Assembly (NCBI GenBank): GCA_977017575.1
Contig: CDRNVI010000045.1
Location: 248,001 to 312,000, forward strand
Length of the DNA stretch: 64,000 bases
Source of the DNA: Paramoeba atlantica
Lineage: Eukaryota; Discosea
Reading direction: 5' to 3'
Shown here: positions 35,830-43,441 of the stretch, in pieces
How the letters are laid out: the number at the start of each line of letters is the position of its first letter
How positions within the stretch are numbered: position 1 is the first letter of the stretch
The notes under the pieces: generated by a model
What the model was told of the DNA's origin: nothing
The model's input: only the letters and a program-made list of their open reading frames with translations
The model's database searches: none
Translations under genes and position numbers: made by a program

Positions 35830-35857
35830 GGTACGATCAAGGTCCCGCGGATGACAC

Positions 35858-35898
35858 TACCCGGTGCCAACAAAACAAGGCACAAAATAACTAGGGTA
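35858..35898. other. HP hairpin H2
   Basis: Outer stem TACCC (35858-35862) with GGGTA (35894-35898). Inner stem GTGCC (35864-35868) with GGCAC (35879-35883). Loop AACAAAACAA. Both stems differ from H1 by paired changes (outer C-G to T-A, inner C-G to T-A and T-A to C-G). Confidence 0.75.
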
Positions 35899-35950
35899 AC
35901 GGTCACCCAGACATCGCAGCGTGAGAATGACACCGCCCGGTACCGGATAT

Positions 35951-36658
35951 AATTGGGCCTTGACAACACGTTGAATCCTCCTTGACAAGCCGTCTCTGGG
36001 TAACACATATTAATTAATCCATTGTTTAATAAACAACTTAGTAGCTGTATTGTTGTCATCTATTATGTGTGTATCGTCTAATATTCCGTCGCGGTTTGCC
36101 ATTCGGCTTATTCTAGTAGTAGAACGTAATTTTGTATGGTCTCAAAAGTGCATCTAAATATTTATCTTATGTACTTGCTAGATCTTTACTTGCTGTTACT
36201 TACGACGGGGCTCGCCCGCGCGGAGCGGGGAGGTGGGTGGGCCACTTTTATTCGTGCGAAATACAAATAAGAAAAGTCTGTCTAATTTTGCAAATAATAT
36301 CATGCCGTAGTTCACGAATAAGTCCTTCATGTTTTCCTTAATTCCTGACACTAGTACAAAGGCCCAATTACATTTCCAAGAGTTTTATAATTGGGCCTTG
36401 ACAACACGTTGAATCCTCCTTGACAAGCCGTCTCTGGGTAACACATATTAATTAATCCATTGTTTAATAAACAACTTAGTAGCTGTATTGTTGTCATCTA
36501 TTATGTGTGTATCGTCTAATATTCCGTCGCGGTTTACCATTCGGCTTATTCTAGTAGTAGAACGTAATTTTGTATGGTCTCAAAAGTGCATCTAAATATT
36601 TATCTTATGTACTTGCTAGATCTTTACTTGCTGTTACTTACGACGGGGCTCGCCCGCT
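35951..36658 (-). repeat. YR-C terminal repeats B1-A2-B2
   Basis: About 267 bp starting TTGGGCCTTGACAACACG (plus strand) is repeated at 35951-36220 and 36391-36658 with very few differences. The 150 bp between them (A2) matches 40926-41072 (A1). A/B boundaries carry a GC-rich inverted segment (CTCGCCCGCGCGGAGCGGGG). Near identity of B1 and B2 argues for a fairly recent insertion. Confidence 0.85.
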
Positions 36659-38290
36659 CCACCCCTTCGCAAGTATCACCCCATGCGAAGTATCAAATTT
36701 TCCGCGACTCCACGGATCTGCGAGGTTTTGTTTTGTATTAACGTATGATGTTGAATGTATAATATTCATCTCGCGTAAATAGGTTAGCATTCGATATAAT
36801 ACCTCGGCCAATCCCTCCGAATCCGCCCAATTACGTGTCATGGCGGGTTGCACACTAGTGTTATCTACGTATACGTGGAGACGTTTGTTCTCGTGCCAAT
36901 ACGCCTCAAACGTATGTAAGGCCCGCTCGACAGCCAAAATTTCCGCTTTGTTTATTTCATAGGGTTCTTCCCATAAGCTGCCTGTGGCCGTCATTGGGCC
37001 TATTGAAGGGAATAATACTGCGCCCCATCCAGCTTTCGACGCGTCGGTGTACATTACTGTTACTGGGGTACTGACGTCTGCGCAAGCGCGCCATGGATTC
37101 TTATGTATTTGGTATACCCATTCGTTCATTTGCTGGTATATGTTAGCGGATGGCACAATTGTATCTGTGTCCTGCATCACCCCTCTATTTAATTTTGAGA
37201 GCTGTCTTCTAATATATTTTATCACCCAATAGTACTTTGGTAATAAGATCCCTGATACCGCGGATGCATAAATGAGGCGAGCAATTAAGGATTCGTATAC
37301 GTGAAGTTGCGCCAACTCGGGTGCTTGTTTTGGGATCTTGTTGAGAAAACGCTCTCCTATTCGGCATTTTTGCTGGCTATGGTCATATTCTATTCCCAGG
37401 AAATTGTAGTTCGTACCTATGTAAGAATCACTCGGTTTGAAGGTCATTCCAATATCTTTAGCCCGTTCCTCCAGCCACTGTTCGTATACATGGCTTTGCT
37501 CTGCTGTGCCACTGAAGCGGATCCCGTCCAGATAGATATCTAACTGTCCCTTGAATCGATGTGCCAATGAGGTATACTTCCCGTCTCCAGCTAAGACACT
37601 GGTTGCTATATGTTGAATCTCTGGCGCGCACGCATGTCCCATGGGCATGCGCTTCAGTTGGTATAGGCCGCCGTTATATGCGAAACGATAATGTGCCCGA
37701 GCTTCAACCGGCAATTCTACTTGGTAAAAACCACAACTGAGGTCTCTCTTCACTGCATACTGTTGTTGTACGGCAGGCATATACATCGTGGGGTGTCCTA
37801 TTGGTACGTCAGCTTTATATGCATCCTCAATAGCAGCATTATGTTCTTTAGGCCAACAAATAAATCGCCTACGTAATCCAGTGTCGCGTTCTTCGACGTT
37901 CGTAAAAGGGTGTACGATTCCTTTGGTCGGATATTTGTTCAATGTTTGGTCATTTACTCTTTCCAGGACATCAACATCGATCAAGATGCATACGTCTTTC
38001 TTGCTCAGACATGTGGGAGATACGAGAGGTATAGTGGTGATTGGTGCATCGTTCGTTGGGTTAATAAGTAGTTCCCACACTTGTGTGAAGCGCTCTCGCG
38101 TAGGCGCATTCATCAAAGAAGTTAAACGTTCCAGGTACAGCGGCGGTACATGTTTCGCGTGGATAGGTAGCGTCTGCATCTGCTCCGCCGTAGGGCGGCA
38201 TGTTCGGCGAAACATTCTGGTTATCGTACGTCGAATACCGTACTGCATTTTCTCCGTGATTCCGATCCACCCACCTTGGTATTCGAGCGT
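36638..38290 (-). CDS. YR-C reverse transcriptase and RNase H
   Basis: Part of an 899-codon minus-strand frame (39337-36638). The first ~350 codons overlap the recombinase gene in another frame and are of doubtful meaning. RT: VKRDLSCGFYQVELP (A), MPMGHACAPEIQHI (B), IYLDGIRFSGT (C position, Gly for the second Asp). RNase H: MYTDASKAGWGAVLF, INKAEILAVERAL, VYVDNTSVQPA, NLADPWSRG. The end runs into repeat B1. Confidence 0.85.
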   Translation of the reverse strand, partial: TLEYQGGWIGITEKMQYGIRRTITRMFRRTCRPTAEQMQTLPIHAKHVPPLYLERLTSLMNAPTRERFTQVWELLINPTNDAPITTIPLVSPTCLSKKDVCILIDVDVLERVNDQTLNKYPTKGIVHPFTNVEERDTGLRRRFICWPKEHNAAIEDAYKADVPIGHPTMYMPAVQQQYAVKRDLSCGFYQVELPVEARAHYRFAYNGGLYQLKRMPMGHACAPEIQHIATSVLAGDGKYTSLAHRFKGQLDIYLDGIRFSGTAEQSHVYEQWLEERAKDIGMTFKPSDSYIGTNYNFLGIEYDHSQQKCRIGERFLNKIPKQAPELAQLHVYESLIARLIYASAVSGILLPKYYWVIKYIRRQLSKLNRGVMQDTDTIVPSANIYQQMNEWVYQIHKNPWRACADVSTPVTVMYTDASKAGWGAVLFPSIGPMTATGSLWEEPYEINKAEILAVERALHTFEAYWHENKRLHVYVDNTSVQPAMTRNWADSEGLAEVLYRMLTYLREMNIIHSTSYVNTKQNLADPWSRGKFDTSHGVILAKGWSGRAPS

Positions 38291-38298
38291 CTTAGATT

Positions 38299-39459
38299 TC
38301 ATAGGAGTTTGGTCAGCTTCTGACTTCCCAGTGCCAGTGCCGTAGTCTCGTTCATACCTGCATAGCGCATAAGGGTTGACAATTGTTTGTGTTTGGCCAG
38401 CTGCATGACTTGCGGCATAGTTATGGAGCCTTTGGCGACTTGCCTCATCAGGTATTGGACTGATCCATGCTTGAGGGAGTGGGAACTGTAATTGCTCCCC
38501 AGTCCTTTCTTGAGCGTCCGAGTGAGGTCTTGTGTTGTACAGTTGCTGATCCGCTGATGCGGGCTTAACCTCTTCAGGTAGTTGTAGATACGCCTGGTGG
38601 TTTCTCCCTCGATTACCACTAGATTGTCGGGGCGGAATGGTTATGCCTTGGAGGTTTTCGATTTCGTACCCCAGTTGATGATAGTACGTGACGGGCGGAG
38701 CACTATAACATCCTTCCTGCGTAGCTTGGCGATTTCCCCAGCCCGGGAAGCTGTTTTGAAAGCAAGGAGTGCAACCACTGCTCTGTCTTCCGGCATGCTC
38801 ATAAGCGTTTTCTGCAAATCCTTCTTGGTTACTGGGGCCGCCTGGTGCTGTGGGATAGATGCCCCCTTGCGGATCAACACTTTCGTGTACATTTGGGATT
38901 GCCGCGTAGAGAGTTCCAGTCGCTTCAAAATTGCTATAAGGTGTTTTAGGTACGTGAGCTTGGTCTGTGTAGATATCGGGCGTCCCATAATAAATCGTAT
39001 GACCCCCGTATCCGTAATGGGTATTCCCACACTCCGCATATGGCATAGCAGACGGCACCTGGTAGTCCATGTTGTCTCCGCCCACATAGGCTTCAACGCC
39101 TCCATTACCGAAGGAGATGTCACGTTGAGGAAATTGGACATAACGTAATAGGGGGTCTGTTCCTGGGGTATGTTGTGTCTCGGTGGCTGGGTGATATTCG
39201 ATATTTTGATGTGGGATCCATTGGTCTGACGATGAGCCTTGGTGATGATACGTCGGGTAGTGGATCTGTGGGTATCGATATTGCTGATTCGAAATTTGCA
39301 CGTGTGGGACGGTAGTTTTTCCGTTTGTGTCTTGCAAACGGGTCGGATAGAGGTGCTGGTCCGTAATACTGGCTGATAAATGTTTTTCCGTTTTGTACTT
39401 GCTTTGTTTATTGTAATTTGACTTTGTATTTTTATTTTCGTTTTCGTGTTCTGCTTCAT
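38299..39459 (-). CDS. YR-C tyrosine recombinase
   Basis: N-terminal arm-binding type region (TTWTTRCRLLCHMRSVGI, YLKHLIAILKRL), then the catalytic domain: FKTASRAGEIAKL (Arg), SHSLKHGSVQYL (His box), LAKHKQLSTLMRYAGM (Tyr). It would integrate and excise the circular cDNA. It overlaps the RT frame. At least one break is present. Confidence 0.8.
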
Positions 39460-39555
39460 ATTGATATTTTTGTATTTTGGATTCTGTATTTGATCTTTTA
39501 ACTTCCTTTTTATTGGTGTGTACTTGCTTTTCCTCGGGGGGAGGACTCTTGAGAG

Positions 39556-40806
39556 TCAGTGCTGTGGACCGATCCCCCGTCCACGAAAATCCGGAGCGCG
39601 TGGTGCGATGGTCGCTTGACGCGTAATGCCATGTTCTAGTATGCCAGTCCGATTTATGGGGGTCCGATTTGCATATACTCGCCCTCGTATCGGCATGCGA
39701 GGCGTATAGCGGGTCCGCTGGGATCCACGGCTCGTATACGTGGTTGCTTGATTGTAGGTTACGCTTTGCTCAATTACATTACCAAGTCGGTCCTGTGGGT
39801 CTTTCTGGGTAACGTATTGTGAGCGTATATATCGAGCATCTGCTCCTCGATATATTCCTTGCAGAATGCGTATCTGGTCAACTGTGCTTTGGCCGACGTT
39901 TTTGTGATTGACGGCGTCGCTGTTCACGCCCCCTCTTTCTGCGCTATCGTCTATCCAAGCACACAAGATATCCCAAAGGGCTTGTAGCTGTGGTGACATT
40001 CGAGAAGGGAGATCCAGCGCCGTTCGCAACCGCTGTTTCAATATTTCAATCCCTAGTGGCCCCTGGGTAATGTATGTGTTCCATGTTGTAACGTCCCGGA
40101 GGTTGAAACTGTCGTTCGTCTCTTCTGATGGTGCAGTTTCATCGTCCGATTCGGGCAATTTGCCTGGCATCTTTGGCTCACTTGCTGATATCACGATGCG
40201 CGTATAACACACGTTGCTATTAGGCAGAGGATAGTTACCCCATGGGTAGGAAACAATGATAGGATTTTCCTCGTCTCCATTGTCCTCTACCGTACCTCGC
40301 CATGTTGTCGCTGTCTCTTTCCTACCTCCAACGGGGAACCAGGTTACTTCGACTTCTATGTCATTCTGTTGCATGGTCGCCATAACCTCATTGACTTGAC
40401 TCTCTACTTCCTCTGGGAGCATAACCCTTTGTGCGGCGTATTGCTTGTTGAGCTCTTCTGGCACACTGCATCTCTTTTTCAAGGAGGTTGGAAGAGGACA
40501 TAAGGTGTTCCCAGGTGCTTGTCCGTGTCGCGGTGCAGATGGATCCGTAATGTTTGTCTCTTTTCGCCTTTTCCGTTCACGCTCCTCCATCGCATCAACC
40601 TTCGAAGTGACTTTTTCAAGTGCACGCGTTAGCTTTTCCACGACTGTATTGACCTGTTCGGTGAGGAAAACATCTGGAAGTGAGTGGCTCGAAGTGATTT
40701 GTGTCGAATTCGGTTTTGGGTAATATGTGCCGCACGTTTGTTCAGTGTCGCTATCCGTGGCATAGTCCTCTTGAGAATCATGTGCTTTCGAACGTGTTTG
40801 CACCAT
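39556..40806 (-). CDS. YR-C Gag-like protein
   Basis: 416 codons from an ATG at 40806 (MVQTRSKAHDSQEDY), the start shared with the sister copy at 51396. Order: acidic N-terminus, coiled coil (VVEKLTRALEKVTSKVDAM), barrel-like segment (IEVEVTWFPVGG, TTWRGTVEDNG, VSYPWGNYPLPN, YTRIVIS), helical region (LKQRLRTALDLP), Arg/Gly-rich C-terminus fit for RNA binding. The frame is open throughout. No zinc knuckle is seen, unlike YR-2 and YR-3. Confidence 0.75.
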   Translation of the reverse strand: MVQTRSKAHDSQEDYATDSDTEQTCGTYYPKPNSTQITSSHSLPDVFLTEQVNTVVEKLTRALEKVTSKVDAMEERERKRRKETNITDPSAPRHGQAPGNTLCPLPTSLKKRCSVPEELNKQYAAQRVMLPEEVESQVNEVMATMQQNDIEVEVTWFPVGGRKETATTWRGTVEDNGDEENPIIVSYPWGNYPLPNSNVCYTRIVISASEPKMPGKLPESDDETAPSEETNDSFNLRDVTTWNTYITQGPLGIEILKQRLRTALDLPSRMSPQLQALWDILCAWIDDSAERGGVNSDAVNHKNVGQSTVDQIRILQGIYRGADARYIRSQYVTQKDPQDRLGNVIEQSVTYNQATTYTSRGSQRTRYTPRMPIRGRVYANRTPINRTGILEHGITRQATIAPRAPDFRGRGIGPQH

Positions 40807-40848
40807 TTCCACTTTTATTCGTGCGAAATACAAATAAGAAAAGTCTGT

Positions 40849-40863
40849 CAACAAGGTACAGAA
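40849..40863 (-). other. SL exon remnant joined to the YR-C gag leader
   Basis: The minus strand reads TTCTGTACCTTGTTG, the last 15 nt of the SL seen at 43382 and 54837, and then directly ACAGACTTTTCTTATTTG. In A1 of this element (near 40968) and in the sister copy (51341-51360) the same leader is preceded by GCAAAATTAG. The change AG-to-SL at exactly this point is what trans-splicing at that AG would give. Confidence 0.8.
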
Positions 40864-41111
40864 TATTTATCTTATGTACTTGCTAGATCTTTACTTGCTG
40901 TTACTTACGACGGGGCTCGCCCGCTCCACTTTTATTCGTGCGAAATACAAATAAGAAAAGTCTGTCTAATTTTGCAAATAATATCATGCCGTAGTTCACG
41001 AATAAGTCCTTCATGTTTTCCTTAATTCCTGACACTAGTACAAAGGCCCAATTACATTTCCAAGAGTTTTATAACAAGGTACTAAGGAACTAGGGAGGGT
41101 GTCATTCAGCA

Positions 41112-41390
41112 TAATCTTTGGAGAAGATTACCCCCATGACCCCCTTCACCCCTCCCTCTGACCACCCACCGTGCTACCCGCCGCGCTTCGGCCGCGCCAC
41201 CCGCTGCTCTCCCCGCCGTGCTCCCCGCATCCCTCCCCGCTGAGCTCCCCACCCGTGCTCCCCGCCACGCCACCCGCCGCGCCACCCGCCACGCCACCCG
41301 CCGCGCCACCCGCCGTGCCACCCGCCGCGCCACCCGCCGCGCCACCCGCCGCGCCACCCGCCGCGCTCCCTGCCACACTCCCCGCCGCGC
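41112..41390. repeat. Hairpin and GC-rich minisatellite in HP1
   Basis: TAATCTT/AAGATTA (41112-41130) is a 7-bp hairpin. From about 41190 the sequence is C-rich, and 41262-41375 is a 12-bp minisatellite (GCCACCCGCCGC, about ten copies with small changes). Long ORFs across it in several frames (Pro/Ala- or Arg-rich, or Gly/Trp-rich) are products of the repeat. HP2 lacks the minisatellite, so it expanded in or was gained by HP1. Confidence 0.75.
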
Positions 41391-41453
41391 TTGTTTTCGA
41401 CCCCCTGCGCCGCCCTTGCCAACACCCCCATCGCCACGCCCTTTGCATGGGTC

Positions 41454-41492
41454 GCCCGGTGTCAAGATAACAAGACACTAAACAACTAGGGC
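41454..41492. other. HP hairpin H4
   Basis: Outer stem GCCC (41454-41457) with GGGC (41489-41492), extended by GTC with GAC. Inner stem GTGTC (41459-41463) with GACAC (41474-41478). Loop AAGATAACAA. 3' internal loop TAAACAACTA. A fourth inner-stem sequence with pairing kept. Confidence 0.75.
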
Positions 41493-42173
41493 ATGACACC
41501 TCATTCTCCCGGAGGAGGCAAGTCGGGTGTCTACATGCTGCGGTTGAGCCTAGGCTCTCGCGCTGTAGATTTACTCCCCGCGTGGAGCACCCGCACCGCT
41601 ACCTACGCGGAAAGTGAGGAGGCCACATCTCTTCGGAGACAAATGGCCCGGACCCAACAACAACAACAACATAGGGCGCGCCCGAGGCGGACGGGGAATG
41701 GCCTCCCGAAACGGCCACAACATCGCCGGGTCAAAGTGACTCGGCCCCGGGGCCGGACGCCCCATCAAACTGTACGGGGAGGGAGAAGACCGTACAGTGC
41801 ACCTAATGCAAAGTTTCCTCGGCGCCGGCCGATCTTTCCCAGAAGAGGGGTCATTATTACAAACAAAAATACCAAAAAATATAGTTATACAGCAATTATC
41901 AGAAGAAACAGTCTGCCAAGAAGTTTTGAAAGCCGAAAATGTCTTTCGCGAGAAGTTCGCGGAAGGAACAATGGACATTATGCGTCGCATATGGCGACGG
42001 TATCAAAGTTATGTGGGGCGGCTCCGAGAATACGGACATTACCTCGAGGAGGAGATATACCTAGCCGCATTTGCGGTGCATCTGAACGAGGTTTAAAGCG
42101 ATAAAACGGTTGCTCAATACCTTTGCCATTTAGAGAACGAATACGCTTTGCCAGGATCGCCGCTCCCATTATT

Positions 42174-42822
42174 AGTTTACGTGATGAAATTTAGACGAGT
42201 AATAAGTGCATTTGTGCTGCCCCCCCGAGAAGGGGGGGTGTGAAAATTCACCAAAAATATTTGAATACAATAATTTATTATGTAACGCACGTGTACTAAA
42301 TTCTAATACAGAATTTAGTACAGAATTTAGAACTTTATTCATTTATTAATATATTTATTAATATATTTGTAGAATACATTCACCTTCAATACACGATACG
42401 TACAAGTCTTTGACAATGAGCCGGATTGCGGAAGCTGTGCGTAGAACCTTATCCCTTTCTCGTGCGCAAAGTCCTGAACCTGATGATCCCGTCCAATCCA
42501 CGCGACGCACGCTCGAACGTACTTTAAATCCTGATGAAGTGCATCAACCTCCTCAAAATGACAGGGTAATGCCAGGATCACGGTTGGAAGAATTCTGTGA
42601 GCGTGTACGTGTTTTCTTGCGCAAAGGGCACAAAGCTAAGGTTCAAGCTGAGGTTTTGTTAAAGGTTAAGGTTTTGTTAAGGTTTTGTTTAAGGCAGGTT
42701 GGCCGAGGGTTCCGGTGGGGGGGAATCCCGTTAACAACGTGACACATGATTATTTGTTTTATGCAGGCTTTCTTTTGAACTATGTTTGTGCATGTGAATT
42801 CTATCTATATATCGTATTATGG
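42174..42822 (+). mobile_element. YR retrotransposon YR-4, 5' fragment, fossil
   Basis: Starts with an A repeat (TAGTTTACGTGATGAAATTTA). The ATG at 42416 opens a Gag start related to YR-3 (VRRTLSLSRAQSPEPDDP, TLNPDEV). Coding similarity fades in a short tandem of AAGGTTTTGTT units (42650-42690). 42690-42822 then matches part of the solo repeat at 29876-30263 in opposite orientation. An internally deleted copy. Confidence 0.65.
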
Positions 42823-43094
42823 AATCTCATTCGTTGAATCGTTCAACGAACCGACGGCGCTTCGTTGAATATTCAACGAAGTAGAGACGTAGCCCATAAC
42901 TTAAATAACATTACATGTCAGAAAATATTTCACAATTTTCAAGACTTCTATAACAGCACATACTCATTTTTTTTTAACATACTCATTTTCCGGACATTGG
43001 AATATTACCTATCAAATAATTATATTAGGACCGGAATCCAATCAATATCCGAAAGACTCAAGGCGGGCATCCAACATTAGAAAAAGGTGACCCG
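42823..43094. repeat. Palindrome-rich A/T stretch
   Basis: No gene. TTCGTTGAATCGTTCAACGAA-type arms (42832-42852) and CTTCGTTGAATATTCAACGAAG (given as arms CTTCGTTGAAT around the centre near 42880) belong to the TTCGTTGA palindrome family also seen at 48569-48616 and 49088-49112. The rest is A/T-rich with no repeat I could match. Confidence 0.5.
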
Positions 43095-43381
43095 GACAGA
43101 AGAAAGGCAAAGCCCCGCTTCAACAACGAAGCCCTCCTACCCACTGTACGGCAGGAATGTATTGTCGTAGTTGAGAAACAACTGCATAAGCAGAGAATTT
43201 TTCAATTTCGAGCTGAAAGGCTTGACGCACTACTTGAGTATCGCAGTCAGCCCTTTTCGACAAAGCCTTGAGGAGACTTTTCGTTTCTTCATGCAACAGG
43301 CCGTAATCAGTCATTGAGATGCATTGAAAAGATTCCGGGTCCATCCCTTTCTCTTGCACGTATTTCCGGTTTTTCCTTTCT
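43095..43381 (-). pseudogene. RLE-type LINE, C-terminal tail, inverted
   Basis: On the minus strand RKYVQEKGMDPESFQCISMT, then DYGLLHEETKSLLKAL, QAFQLEIEKFSAYAVVSQLR and YIPAVQWVGGLRC. It is close to the end of the 1149-codon LINE (VVSQLREYIPKDNWIGGLRF). After the stop an 11-14 nt GC hairpin is present. The fragment starts at the base where the SL of the next LINE begins, so that LINE inserted here or nearby. Confidence 0.8.
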
Positions 43382-43415
43382 TTAACGATAAAGATACAGT
43401 TTCTGTACCTTGTTG
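43382..43415 (+). other. Full spliced-leader exon at the 5' end of an RLE LINE
   Basis: 34 nt starting TTAACGATAAAGAT and ending ACAGTTTCTGTACCTTGTTG, identical to 54837-54870. It precedes the LINE ATG (43442) by 26 nt of T-rich leader. No GT donor follows and no SL gene surrounds it, so it is an exon copied from a trans-spliced RNA, not an SL RNA gene. Confidence 0.85.
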
Positions 43416-43441
43416 ATTTTTTTTATATCAATTTAATCACT

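Larger units (their letters stand above)
35951..41072 (-). mobile_element. YR retrotransposon YR-C, nearly whole fossil
   Basis: Minus-strand order from 41072: A1 (41072-40926), a short piece of B, an SL remnant (40863-40849), gag, tyrosine recombinase, RT-RNase H, then B1 (36658-36391), A2 (36390-36241) and B2 (36220-35951). This is the full split-direct-repeat layout of PAT/Ngaro-type elements. No target duplication is seen, as expected for recombinase integration. It lies in the loop of HP hairpin H3, and the same site is empty in HP2 (49390). It looks close to whole, with perhaps one or two breaks, and is probably the youngest YR copy here. Confidence 0.85.
35773..41669 (+). mobile_element. 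SINE-like HP element HP1 (35773-35950 and 41073-41669)
   Basis: About 775 bp of HP sequence, split by YR-C. It is flanked by a 15-bp direct repeat CATAGGGCGCGCCCG (35758-35772 and 41670-41684), a probable target-site duplication, and ends in a (CAA)n tail. It has no ORF. It contains four small hairpins with the same plan: 35790-35829, 35858-35898, 35925-35950 continued at 41073-41107, and 41454-41492. A further hairpin (TAATCTT/AAGATTA) lies at 41112-41130 and a GC-rich minisatellite at 41190-41390. The 3' end (CTTCGGAGACAAATGGCCC) is shared with HP2 and HP3. Confidence 0.7.
34907..42173 (+). mobile_element. YR retrotransposon YR-E, interrupted fossil
   Basis: A Gag-like frame from the ATG at 35042 (coiled-coil MEELMASTKIDQERIGMLEA, then a helical domain, Gly/Arg-rich end) to 35772, then HP1 with a nested element, then the N-terminal part of a tyrosine recombinase (41797-42173: IWRRYQSYVGR, YLAAFAVHLNE, SDKTVAQYLCHLE). 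It is cut at 42174 by the A repeat of another YR element. It has two large insertions and at least one further break. 34907-35041 is A-rich with no gene and may be its leader. Confidence 0.6.

Noticed and set aside
35790-35950. Known self-cleaving ribozyme or integron attC site
   Set aside because: No hammerhead CTGATGA/GAAA core, and no twister or HDV core that I recognise. The conserved bases do not fit attC core sites. Kept as an unassigned structure.
36638-39337. First 350 codons of the 899-codon frame as a real protein domain
   Set aside because: They overlap the recombinase gene in another frame, which carries the recognisable motifs. The overlap gives a Gln/Tyr/Pro-rich reading with no domain features.
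41100-41500. Several long overlapping ORFs on both strands
   Set aside because: All are readings of a 12-bp GC-rich minisatellite. Many frames are open because the repeat lacks stop codons.
43382-43415. SL RNA gene
   Set aside because: No GT donor or intron after the leader; a protein ORF follows within 26 nt. It is an exon copy. The same holds for 54837-54870.
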